From positions 1 to 52,802 of the forward strand of contig CAMAUZ010000057.1 in assembly GCA_945861535.1 (NCBI GenBank): DNA of 52,802 nt, read 5' to 3'. The notes beneath the pieces are model-generated. The model was given only the letters and a program-made list of their open reading frames with translations. It did not search any database and was not told the DNA's origin. Shown in pieces: positions 16,237 to 24,596 of this stretch (its first letter is position 1; the number at the start of each line of letters is the position of its first letter). Made by a program: the position numbers and the translations under genes. Source of the stretch: Akkermansia muciniphila (GTDB lineage Bacteria; Verrucomicrobiota; Verrucomicrobiia; Limisphaerales; BJHT01).

Positions 16237-17372
16237 AACCGCACCTGCTTGGGTGGTTGCTGGCCCTGCTCCTGACGGCTTGTCTGGTGCGTGCTGATGA
16301 TGGGAGGTCGCAGCCGATTGTCGGGGCCATTCGCTGGGATGGTTGGTATGGCGAAGGGGCGGTGGTGCGTGCAGTTGAACACTCACTCGGGCAGCCAAAA
16401 TATCGTTTCCGACTGCCTTGGTTCGCCCGTGTGAAGGAGGGCGGCACCGTTCGCATCAACGGCGATTCGCAGGCCGTCATCGAGCAGGAGATTACCTACG
16501 CCAGCCAAGCGGGGCTGAACTACTGGGCGTTTGTGGACTACTGGAACGATTCTCAGGACTTGAGCATCGGGCTGAACCGCTACCTCGCCGCCAAGGACAA
16601 GCAGGGCGTCCGCTACTGCCTCGTCGAGGAGGGCGCGCGGCTCGACAAGGTCGGCACGGCGGGCTGGCCGCGATTGGTGGAGCAGTTCCGCAACGCCGAC
16701 TACCAAACGGTGCTGGCCGGTCGGCCGCTGCTGTTTGTGTTCGTGAAGCCGACAAAACTCGGCAAGGCCGATTGGAACGAGTTGAAGCGACAGAGCGTCG
16801 CGGCTGGCTTGAAGCCGCCCTATCTCGTGCTGATGGGCTGGCATCCCGAGCAGGACGCGAAGGACATGGTGGAGCTGGGATTCGATGCTGTTTCTGCCTA
16901 CGCCCGGGGTGGGAGCTACAGCATGCAGCAGCCGAGTTTCGCCGAGCAGTGCGCGCTCATCCGTCGAGACCGGTGGGAAAAGTGGCGTGCCCTGCGGCTG
17001 CCGTGCATCACGTTCGCCAGCGCCGGCTGGGATACCCGGCCACGCAACGAGCGCCCACCTGCCTGGATGAAGGAAGTCACGGCGACCCCCGATGCGACGC
17101 CGCCCGCGCAGCAGAAGCCGCTCGTGGACGCGGTCACCGCCACGCCCGACGAACTCGCCGCGCACCTTCGCGAGGCTATCGAGTGGACGCGCGCCAACCG
17201 TGACCTCAATCCCGCCAACGCGCTTCTCATCTACGCGTGGAACGAGCATGACGAAGGCGGCTGGCTTCAGCCCACGCTGCGGCCCGATGGCCAGCCGAAC
17301 ACGGAACGCATCACGGCCTTGGGAAAGCTGTTGCGGCCCGCCTCCGCGCCGCCATCGTCACCAAAACCATGA
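16233..17372 (+). CDS. WbsX/GH99-like secreted protein
   Basis: A 379-residue protein coupled to the DUF1501 gene by an ATGA overlap. The N-terminus is a signal sequence, possibly lipoprotein type (LLLTAC, lipid-attachment Cys17). The body resembles the glycosyltransferase WbsX/GH99-like family: GAIRWDGWYG near the start, EITYASQAGLNYWAFVDYW, a central FVFVKP strand, and IYAWNEHDEGGW near the end, the family's usual W-NE-EG segment. Members act on glycans as transferases or endo-acting hydrolases; which applies is not visible. It fits the glycan theme of this operon. The next gene overlaps its stop. Confidence 0.7.
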   Translation: MKPHLLGWLLALLLTACLVRADDGRSQPIVGAIRWDGWYGEGAVVRAVEHSLGQPKYRFRLPWFARVKEGGTVRINGDSQAVIEQEITYASQAGLNYWAFVDYWNDSQDLSIGLNRYLAAKDKQGVRYCLVEEGARLDKVGTAGWPRLVEQFRNADYQTVLAGRPLLFVFVKPTKLGKADWNELKRQSVAAGLKPPYLVLMGWHPEQDAKDMVELGFDAVSAYARGGSYSMQQPSFAEQCALIRRDRWEKWRALRLPCITFASAGWDTRPRNERPPAWMKEVTATPDATPPAQQKPLVDAVTATPDELAAHLREAIEWTRANRDLNPANALLIYAWNEHDEGGWLQPTLRPDGQPNTERITALGKLLRPASAPPSSPKP

Positions 17373-18784
17373 AGCCAAGACCCGACCGCATCACTGAGCG
17401 CGCCAGCACTTCGACCCGCCGCCAGTTCGTTCAAACCACCGCCACGGCCACCGCGTTCGCTTCCCTGGCCAGCCCCGCTCTCGCCGCGCAACCCGCCGGC
17501 AAATCTCCCGGCACCAAAACGCTTCACACAGACGTGCTCGTCTGCGGCGGCGGCTGCGCGGGCACGGCGGCGGCGCTCGCGGCAGCGCGCCGCGGGGCGA
17601 AGGTGCTGCTCGTGGAGAAGGCCCCGTTCGCCGGCGGCATCATCACCTGTGTGGGGCTGCCGTACTTCGACGGCATCGCGAACATCAAAGACAACCGCAT
17701 CGTCGTGCGCGGCATCGCGCTGGAGCTGTTGTCCAAGTCCGGCGTCTGCAAACCCGACGCCACGCACACGGCCAAGCACAACCCGACCATCGGCAATTCC
17801 TTCGCGTTCAAGCTGCTGCTCGACCGCCTGCTCCGGGAGCAGAAGGAACGCCTCAGCGTGCTGTTCAACTCCTTCGTCTGCGGCGTGAACGCCAGCGGCG
17901 GGCGCATTCAGTCCGTGCAAATCGCCAACAAGGACGGCCTCGTGAACATCGCGGCGAACACGGTGATTGACTGCACGGGCGACGCGGATGTGGCGGCGTG
18001 GGCGGGCGCACCGTTCGAGCAGAACGCCGAGGTGCAGCCGCTGACGCTGCATTTTCGCATCGGCAACGTGAAGCGCGTGGGCAACCTCAGCCAGAACTGC
18101 CGCGCCGCGTTCGCGAAGGCGCAGGCCGCCGGCGAGCTGCCCTTTTACTACGGTCCTGGCGTGATGTTCCTCTACCACGACAGCGAGGTTTACATCCACG
18201 GCATCCGCGTGCCCGCGAACCCGACCGATGCCGCCGACCTCTCGCGCGCCGAGATGCAGGGCCGGGCGGATGCGTGGGCGATGTTCCAGGCATGGAAGCG
18301 CGAGGTGCCGGGCTTCGAGCAGAGCTACTTCATCGAGGCGTATCCGTGGATTGGCGTGCGTGAGTCGCGGCGGCTCGTCGGCCAGCATGTGCTGAGCGAG
18401 GACGACTTGATGAAATCGCGCCGCTTCGACGACGCCATCGCCACCGGCTGCTGGTATCTGGATTTGCACCCGAACAAGACGGTCGTCGGCAGCGCCAACG
18501 ACTTCGATCCGAAGAAAGTTCAGCCCGAGCCTTACGACATTCCCTACCGCTCGCTGCTCCCGCAGAAGATTGAGAACCTCCTCGTTGCCGGCCGCTGCCA
18601 TTCCGCCACGCGCGGCGCGCACGCCTCGACGCGCGTGACCGTGACCGCGATGGCCATGGGTGAAGCGGCCGGGACCGCCGCCGCGCTGGCCGTCGCCGCG
18701 AAGAAGAACCCGCAGGAGATTGGCGGCGTGACAGTCCGCGAGGCGCTGAAGGCCGTCGGAGCCGGGCCGTTTACCGAGGGATGA
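17369..18784 (+). CDS. FAD-dependent oxidoreductase with Tat signal
   Basis: A 471-residue flavoprotein of the FAD_oxidored type. A twin-arginine signal (STRRQFVQTT, Arg17-Arg18) is followed by the dinucleotide-binding motif DVLVCGGGCAGTAAALAAARRGAKVLLVEK-like fold (Gly60-x-Gly-x-x-Gly region) and a later DCTGDADVAAWAG motif. Toward the C-terminus are IPYRSLLPQ and LLVAGRC, the FAD-contacting end of this family, then a Met/Ala-rich helix. It probably oxidises a sugar-derived or other small substrate in the periplasm, which is inferred. Start ATG overlaps the upstream stop (ATGA). It is the last gene of the operon; the following 370 bp gap holds an inverted repeat. Confidence 0.88.
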   Translation: MKPRPDRITERASTSTRRQFVQTTATATAFASLASPALAAQPAGKSPGTKTLHTDVLVCGGGCAGTAAALAAARRGAKVLLVEKAPFAGGIITCVGLPYFDGIANIKDNRIVVRGIALELLSKSGVCKPDATHTAKHNPTIGNSFAFKLLLDRLLREQKERLSVLFNSFVCGVNASGGRIQSVQIANKDGLVNIAANTVIDCTGDADVAAWAGAPFEQNAEVQPLTLHFRIGNVKRVGNLSQNCRAAFAKAQAAGELPFYYGPGVMFLYHDSEVYIHGIRVPANPTDAADLSRAEMQGRADAWAMFQAWKREVPGFEQSYFIEAYPWIGVRESRRLVGQHVLSEDDLMKSRRFDDAIATGCWYLDLHPNKTVVGSANDFDPKKVQPEPYDIPYRSLLPQKIENLLVAGRCHSATRGAHASTRVTVTAMAMGEAAGTAAALAVAAKKNPQEIGGVTVREALKAVGAGPFTEG

Positions 18785-18847
18785 AGACGGAGCGAACACC
18801 GGTCCTGGCGGCCGTCTCGTAGCGGTCGGGGTGGTGGCCTCGGCCTT

Positions 18848-19043
18848 AGCCGTAACGATTCAGTCGGGCCGATTTTCTTCGACCACAGAGACACGATGAA
18901 CACAGAGAAGAAAGAGGGACGGCATCGGCTCCAGGAAGTCACCAATCAGTGAAGGACGAACGACCAGCGAGTCCTTGGTTTTTCTCTGTGTTCATCGTGT
19001 CTCTGTGGTCCAAAAGATTCGGTTCAACTGAATCGTTACGGCT
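18848..19043. repeat. Inverted repeat with ~65 bp arms, CACAGAGACACGAT family
   Basis: The left arm (18848-18913) reads agccgtaacgattcagtcgg, then gaccacagagacacgatgaa and cacagagaag. The right arm (18979-19043) is its reverse complement with few differences, ending ctgaatcgttacggct. The spacer is about 65 bp. No transposase or open frame is inside. The rest of the 18785-19157 gap shows nothing recognisable. Position between two same-strand operons would allow transcription into a large hairpin. Confidence 0.88.
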
Positions 19044-19157
19044 TAGTTTGAATTCTCCGCGGTGGTCGGCTGTGGGCGGGCTGGCGCAGGGAACGAATCT
19101 GCCTTCGTGGATTGATTTGGATGAAACCTTGGCCAGTGCTTCGGCGTCTGTGGGCGC

Positions 19158-21647
19158 GTGACTTGGAAAACTTCCACGCAGGACACGCAGGCGCAGAGCC
19201 ATGCCCTGCTCGCGCGAATCGGCTTGGCCAGCCTGCTGGCCATGGCCGCGGTCTTGCCACTCGCCGCTGCGTCGGCCGCCGGACCGGCTGACTTCGACCA
19301 GGCTGTCGCGCCGTTTTTCGCTGAACACTGCCTCCGTTGCCACGACGCCAAGGTGGCCAAATCGGATTTCCGCATGGACACGTTGTCCCGGAAGATCGGC
19401 CTCGAGAACACGCCGCAGTGGGTGGAAATCATGGAGCGCATCAACTCCGGCGAGATGCCGCCCAAGAAGGAGAAGCAGCCTGGCGCGGCCGAGCGTGCGC
19501 GGGTGGTCGCGTGGCTGGCGGCGCGGCTCAAGGAGGGCGAGTCGGCGCGCATGGCGGCGCGCGGGCCGGTGTCCTACAACCGCCTCACGCGGGACGAATA
19601 TGTGAACACCATCCGCGACCTGCTGGGCGTGGAGTTCGACGCGAAGGATCCGGGCAACTTCCTCGAAGACCCGGAGTGGCACGGCTTCGAGCGCATCGGG
19701 TCGGTGCTGACGTTGTCGCCGTCGAACATCGAGAAGTATCTCGGGGCGGGGGAGAAGATCCTGGCGGAAGCGTACCCCGAAGTTCTTCCGCCCAAGAAAG
19801 GAGCCAAGCCCGGGGAGCCGTTCGGCGGCACGAAGCGCGCGATTGAGGAGCACCAAATCCCGGAGCGGCACCGGGAGCGCCTGCAAGAGCTGGGCCTGCT
19901 GGACAAGGTGCGGTACGACATGTGGCCGGGCGACATCTTCCGCTACTCGGAGTTGAAGGAGCCGCTGCCGGAGGCCGGGGTGTATGAAATCAGCTACACG
20001 CTTAGCGGCCTGAAGCCGGAGAAGGGCCTGGCGCCGCGCTTGAAGGTTTACGAGGCCAAGCTCGATCGCGTGTTGTTTGAGCAGGACATTGTCGCGCCGG
20101 AGGACAAGCCCGTCACGGTGACGTTTCGCGCGCACCTGCCGAAGGGCCGGCCCAGCATCGACGTGTATAACGCGGTCCCGGGACCCTCGAATCTGCCGCG
20201 TTCGGGACGCCATGGGGACACGCCGTTTGTCAGCACGAAGCTGGGCCGCATCCCGTGGCAGTTGAAGCTGACGGACGAGGCGGGCAAGCCGCGCTATCCC
20301 TTTCTCATCCTCGATTCCATCTCCTGGCGCGGGCCGATCGTGACGGACGCGGAGAAGCAGCGGCGCGCGGAGTATTTCCCGGCGAGCGAGGGCGACCTCG
20401 CGCAAGTGCGAGAAGGGCTCGGCCGGCTGGCGCGGCGCGCGTTCCGTCGCCCGCCCACCGCCGCGGAGGTGGATCATTTCACCGGCATCGTGAAGAGCGA
20501 GCTGGCGGCGAAGGAGAAATTCCCCAACGCCGTGAAGGCCGGAATGCTCGCCATCCTTTGCTCCAAGAGCTTTCTTTTCATCACCGAGGGCGACGCGGGC
20601 GCCCCGCGCGCGACCTTGAACGATTGGGAAATCGCCGCGCGCCTCTCGTATCTGCTCTGGAATTCCATGCCGGACGACCCGCTCTTCCAGCTTGCCGAGC
20701 AGGGCCGGCTGCGCGACAAGGCCGAGCTTTCCCGGCAGGTCGCGCGGATGCTCAAAGACCCGCGCGCCGCGCAGTTCGCGGACGCATTCGCCACGCAATG
20801 GCTGCGGCTGCGGAAGGTCGGCATGTTCCCGCCGGACAAGAAGCTTTACCCGGACTACGACAAGGCGCTCGAAGCCGGCATGATTGGCGAGTCAAAGGCG
20901 TTCTTCCAGGAGGTGCTCCGGCAGAACCTCTCCCTGCGCGAATTTTTCCACTCGGACTGGACCATGTTGAACGCCCGGCTCGCGGGCTTCTACGGGATCC
21001 CGGACGCGGGGCTGCCACGGGACGCGTTCCAGCGGGTTTCGCTGACCGCCGAGAGCCGGCGCGGTGGCTTGCTCACGCAGGCGGCCATTCTCTCGCTCAC
21101 ATCGGATGGCACGCGGCACCGGCTGGTGCATCGCGGCGTGTGGCTGTCCGAGGTTATTTTCGGCAAAACGCCACCGCCACCGCCGCCGAACGTGGACCCG
21201 ATTCCGACGACGCCCGTGGATTCCCCCAAGGCGACGCTTCGCATGAAGCTGGAGGCGCACATCAAGGATCCGAACTGCGCCGCGTGCCACAGCCGGATTG
21301 ACCCGCTGGGCCTGGCCTTCGAGAACTACGACGCCATCGGCCGTTGGCGCACCGAGGAAGTCACCGACGGCAAGGGCGCGAATCCGAAGGTCAATCCCGC
21401 CGGCCAGTTGGCGGACGGGCGGAGCTATGCGACGGCCGAGGATTTCAAGAAGTTGCTGCTGGCTGAGGTGGACACGTTTGCCGCCGCGTTCCTCGAGAAG
21501 CTCGCCACCTACGGCCTGCGCCGCGCGATGGACTTTGGTGACCGCGCGGACTTGCAGTCGCTGGCCACCGCCAGCAAGGCCAAGGACCACCGCCTGCGCG
21601 ACCTCGTCGAGGCATTTGTCTGTTCAGACCTTTTCCAGAAGCGCTAA
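19158..21647 (+). CDS. DUF1587/DUF1592/DUF1588/DUF1585 cytochrome-like protein
   Basis: An 829-residue secreted protein from GTG 19158, followed by a hydrophobic signal segment (about 19-42). An N-terminal PSCyt-type haem motif CLRCH (Cys58, His62) lies in a region reading EHCLRCHDAKVAKSDFRMD. DUF1587 follows (YNRLTRDEYVNTIRDLLGV, about 140-200), then DUF1595/DUF1592 (LARRAFRRPPTAAEV; ARLSYLLWNSMPDD). DUF1588 has a second haem motif CAACH (Cys707, His711) in NCAACHSRIDPLGLAFENYD, and the C-terminus is DUF1585. Such proteins are standard in Planctomycetota and Verrucomicrobiota and pair with DUF1552 proteins, as here (24 bp downstream). A role in periplasmic redox chemistry is plausible but unproven. 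Confidence 0.92.
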   Translation: MTWKTSTQDTQAQSHALLARIGLASLLAMAAVLPLAAASAAGPADFDQAVAPFFAEHCLRCHDAKVAKSDFRMDTLSRKIGLENTPQWVEIMERINSGEMPPKKEKQPGAAERARVVAWLAARLKEGESARMAARGPVSYNRLTRDEYVNTIRDLLGVEFDAKDPGNFLEDPEWHGFERIGSVLTLSPSNIEKYLGAGEKILAEAYPEVLPPKKGAKPGEPFGGTKRAIEEHQIPERHRERLQELGLLDKVRYDMWPGDIFRYSELKEPLPEAGVYEISYTLSGLKPEKGLAPRLKVYEAKLDRVLFEQDIVAPEDKPVTVTFRAHLPKGRPSIDVYNAVPGPSNLPRSGRHGDTPFVSTKLGRIPWQLKLTDEAGKPRYPFLILDSISWRGPIVTDAEKQRRAEYFPASEGDLAQVREGLGRLARRAFRRPPTAAEVDHFTGIVKSELAAKEKFPNAVKAGMLAILCSKSFLFITEGDAGAPRATLNDWEIAARLSYLLWNSMPDDPLFQLAEQGRLRDKAELSRQVARMLKDPRAAQFADAFATQWLRLRKVGMFPPDKKLYPDYDKALEAGMIGESKAFFQEVLRQNLSLREFFHSDWTMLNARLAGFYGIPDAGLPRDAFQRVSLTAESRRGGLLTQAAILSLTSDGTRHRLVHRGVWLSEVIFGKTPPPPPPNVDPIPTTPVDSPKATLRMKLEAHIKDPNCAACHSRIDPLGLAFENYDAIGRWRTEEVTDGKGANPKVNPAGQLADGRSYATAEDFKKLLLAEVDTFAAAFLEKLATYGLRRAMDFGDRADLQSLATASKAKDHRLRDLVEAFVCSDLFQKR

Positions 21648-21671
21648 ATCAAAAGCGCCCCAAAATAACCT

Positions 21672-23033
21672 ATGAGCCATTTGAACCTCCGCCGCTGGGA
21701 AATCAGCCGCCGCGCCGCCTTGCGCGGCATCGGCGCCACCATCGCGCTTCCGCTCCTCAACGCGATGGGCGAATTGCCCGCCGCCGCCAGGCCCCGCCGC
21801 AGCGTGTTCCTTTACATCCCCAACGGTGTGAACACGCTCACGTGGCAGATTCAGAAGGCCGGCGCGGACTACGAGTTCACCACGCCGCTGAAGTCGCTCG
21901 AGAAGCACCGCGCGGACATCACGCCCATTAGCGGACTGCACCACCCGATGGTCATCGGCAAGCACCACAACTGCGAGAAGGTGTGGCTCACCGGCGCGAA
22001 CGTGCCCGGCGATGGCGGCGCCTTCCGGAACAGCGTCTCCGCTGACCAGCTCATGGCCGACGTGCAAGGCGCCTCCACGCGCTTCGCGTCGTTCGAGATG
22101 GCCATCGAGGGCACGTCGCTCTCGTGGTCCAAGGACGGCATTCAGATCCCCGCCGAGCGGAACACGCAGCAGATTTTCAACCAGCTCTTCGGGGTGGAAA
22201 AGGAGAGCAAGGAAACCATCCGTCGCCGCCTGAGCCGGCGCAGCAGCATCCTCGACCTCGTCGCGGATGACGCCCGGCGGGTGAACCGCGGCCTCGGCAC
22301 CGAGGACCGTAGCAAGCTCGACGAATACCTCACCGCCGTCCGCCAGGTCGAGGAGCGCACGAAGCGCGCCGACGAGTGGCTGAACATCGCCAAGCCGTCG
22401 GTGCCCGCCGACGACGTGGCGCGCCTCACGCGCAAGCTCAGCATGGCCGAGGCCGGCGAGTATTACCGGCTGTTCTACGACCTCATGGCCCTGGCCCTGC
22501 GCACCGATTCCACGCGCGTCATCACCTGCGGCATCGGCAGTGAAGGCAACACCAGCGGCATCCCGGAGATCGGCATTCTCCAGACCCGCCACGGGCTTTC
22601 GCACCACAACGGCGACCCGGAGCAACTCCGCCGCCTGACCGCCACGGACACCTTTCTCGTCGAGCAGCTCAGTTACTTCCTCGACCAGCTCAAGGCGCTG
22701 CCGGAGGACGGCCGCCCCTTGCTCGACACCACGCAGGTGCTCTGGGGCAGCGGCATGGCTTACGGCCACAGCCACGGCAACGCCAACCTTCCGACGATCC
22801 TCTGCGGCGGCAAGGCGCTCGGCTACCGGCACGGCACGCATGTGGACTTCAACCTCCCAAAGATTGCCAAATACGACGTGGCCGACGCCAACGCTCACTA
22901 CAAGATCTGCTCCCGTCCCGTGGACGACAACGCCCGCCTGAGCAACCTGCTCCTCACCATGCTCCAGCGCGCGGGCGTCAAGGGCGACAAGTTCCAAGAC
23001 AGCACCGCGCCGCTCTCGCAGATTGTGGCGTGA
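21672..23033 (+). CDS. DUF1552 protein with Tat signal
   Basis: A 453-residue protein. The N-terminus has twin arginines (ISRRAALRG, Arg13-Arg14) before a hydrophobic stretch ending near residue 38. The DUF1552 signature is clear: [13 protein letters not shown], a central VLDLVAD-like helix ([18 protein letters not shown]), [16 protein letters not shown], and LPTILCGG near the end. It follows the DUF1592-type gene by 24 bp, the usual order for this pair. The molecular function of the family is unknown; a metal-binding alkaline-phosphatase-like fold has been suggested for the related DUF1501 group. Confidence 0.92.
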   Translation: MSHLNLRRWEISRRAALRGIGATIALPLLNAMGELPAAARPRRSVFLYIPNGVNTLTWQIQKAGADYEFTTPLKSLEKHRADITPISGLHHPMVIGKHHNCEKVWLTGANVPGDGGAFRNSVSADQLMADVQGASTRFASFEMAIEGTSLSWSKDGIQIPAERNTQQIFNQLFGVEKESKETIRRRLSRRSSILDLVADDARRVNRGLGTEDRSKLDEYLTAVRQVEERTKRADEWLNIAKPSVPADDVARLTRKLSMAEAGEYYRLFYDLMALALRTDSTRVITCGIGSEGNTSGIPEIGILQTRHGLSHHNGDPEQLRRLTATDTFLVEQLSYFLDQLKALPEDGRPLLDTTQVLWGSGMAYGHSHGNANLPTILCGGKALGYRHGTHVDFNLPKIAKYDVADANAHYKICSRPVDDNARLSNLLLTMLQRAGVKGDKFQDSTAPLSQIVA

Positions 23034-23135
23034 CGGGGCGGCCGGAGTGACGGGGTGATGGCATAGGGCCGGTGGCCCGCCACTCCCTCACTCCATCGCT
23101 CCATGACTCCTCCACTCCCATCACCCTCGCTCCGC

Positions 23136-24368
23136 ATGCGCCCCTTTATCCTCCTTTGCCTCGCCGCCTCGCTCGTCCTCGCCGCCGAGCGCCCGAAATT
23201 CCGCACGGATGCCGACGGGCCGGTGACGGCGGACGACAAGCGGTCGAATCCGAAGAGCCGCAAGCCCGCGGACAAGCCGGACTGGTATCAGCTCGTGCCG
23301 GGCGAATTCCCGCCGGAAGGGTCCGCCCACGCGGTGTCCGGAGAACTGATGTTCGCGGATCATCTGGAGCGGCGGTTCCAGATTCGCGTGGACCGCAACG
23401 ACAGCCAGGAGCGAGGCGTCTGGGATTTGCCGCTGGACGCCACGCTGCTGCCTTACGGCTCCATCTGGCAGCAGGGCGCTCCGGCGGCGTTACAGGACCT
23501 TCCGCTCGGCACCCACTTGCGCGGCCTGTTCTATCTGGCGGCGCCCGACGACAAGACGCCGCTGCCCGACAACGCGTATCGCCGCAAGACGCCGGAGTGG
23601 GAGTTCCGCCGCTGCTTCCGCCTCGAGGACGAGTTTACCTTTCACGCACGGCAGCAACAGCTCTGGCGGATTGACAGCGTGGACCTCGCCACGAGGAAGC
23701 TCGCGGCCACGCTGCTCGAAGGCGGGAAGCCGGTGGGCGACGGCAAGGCGAAGACCTTCGACCTGCTCACCAGCACGCGCGTGTTCCAAGGCGACCGCAT
23801 CACCGACCTGAAGGCGTTGCAACCCGGACAGACCGTCCTCTTCAACCTCACCTGGGTTACGCTCTACGGTCCCGGCCGCATGACCGACATCTGGGTTGAC
23901 GAGCCCGCGCGCGCCCTCGCCACCGCGCAGCAGCTCGAACGTCACCGCAATCACACTCGCGTGCGTGGCCTCGCCGGTTGGGTCACGGCGGTCAAGGATG
24001 AACCCCAGTTCGTCACCGTCACGTTCTTTGGCGGCGTGGATCCCCAGCTCTTCGACGAACTGACGATCAAGGATTTGAACGCCCCGCCGCCCAGAGATGG
24101 TTCGCCGCCACCCGCCGAGCCGCGCGGCGCCCTCGCCGTCGCCCGCGATTCGCTCATGACCTACGACCCCGTCAACGACCGCAAATCCGGCGGCGTCCTG
24201 GAGGTGAAGAAGATTCCCGTCGAACCCGGCAGCGCCGGCGTGCAGCTCAAGCTCAAGATGGACCTCATGCTGGAGGGCTATCGGCCCAAGCGTGTCGTCC
24301 GCTTCTATCCGCCCACTTGGAAGGTGATCGCCCTGCCGCGTGAAGAGCAGTTCTTCGGTCGCCAGTGA
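23136..24368 (+). CDS. Secreted protein of unknown function, paralogue of cystatin-domain protein
   Basis: A 410-residue protein from ATG 23136, chosen because the signal peptide (MRPFILLCLAASLVLAAE) begins there; an in-frame ATG at 23103 would add 11 residues translated from intergenic repeat-like sequence. I recognise no named domain. From about residue 100 it aligns with the gene at 24597: WRIDSVDLATRKL against FYVDRIDAAKRAV, LKALQPGQTVLFN against FSDLKPGDKLRT, and AVKDEPQFVTVTFFGG against EANGKELRLTLFNEGG. It lacks the N-terminal cystatin domain of that neighbour. A beta-rich fold is likely. It is 102 bp after the DUF1552 gene and overlaps nothing; the next short gene follows within 30 bp. 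Confidence 0.6.
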   Translation: MRPFILLCLAASLVLAAERPKFRTDADGPVTADDKRSNPKSRKPADKPDWYQLVPGEFPPEGSAHAVSGELMFADHLERRFQIRVDRNDSQERGVWDLPLDATLLPYGSIWQQGAPAALQDLPLGTHLRGLFYLAAPDDKTPLPDNAYRRKTPEWEFRRCFRLEDEFTFHARQQQLWRIDSVDLATRKLAATLLEGGKPVGDGKAKTFDLLTSTRVFQGDRITDLKALQPGQTVLFNLTWVTLYGPGRMTDIWVDEPARALATAQQLERHRNHTRVRGLAGWVTAVKDEPQFVTVTFFGGVDPQLFDELTIKDLNAPPPRDGSPPPAEPRGALAVARDSLMTYDPVNDRKSGGVLEVKKIPVEPGSAGVQLKLKMDLMLEGYRPKRVVRFYPPTWKVIALPREEQFFGRQ

Positions 24369-24397
24369 TGCTCGATTCAGTCCAGTCCGCTGTACTC

Positions 24398-24589
24398 ATG
24401 AAAAAAACGCTCCCACTGTTCATTGCCCTCGTGCTCGGCGTCGGCACCGCCCGCGCCCTTGACCCGCATGTCGAAGCCGTCCTCCGCACCGTCGAAGGCG
24501 CGCGAGGCAAGGTGGAGAAGACTGCCGACGGCCAGAGTCTGAAACTCGTGGACCCCGCCGTGCCGGCCGCGGCGCTGAAATTTGAATGA
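24398..24589 (+). CDS. Small secreted protein, unknown
   Basis: A 63-residue protein from ATG 24398, chosen for its typical signal peptide (MKKTLPLFIALVLGVGTARA); an in-frame ATG lies 33 bp upstream. The mature part is about 43 residues, charged, with no cysteines and no recognised motif (LDPHVEAVLRTVEGARGKVE). It lies between two paralogous secreted-protein genes, 30 bp after one and 7 bp before the other, so all three are probably one transcript. It may be a short relic or a real partner peptide. Confidence 0.5.
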   Translation: MKKTLPLFIALVLGVGTARALDPHVEAVLRTVEGARGKVEKTADGQSLKLVDPAVPAAALKFE

Positions 24590-24596
24590 TTTGCCT

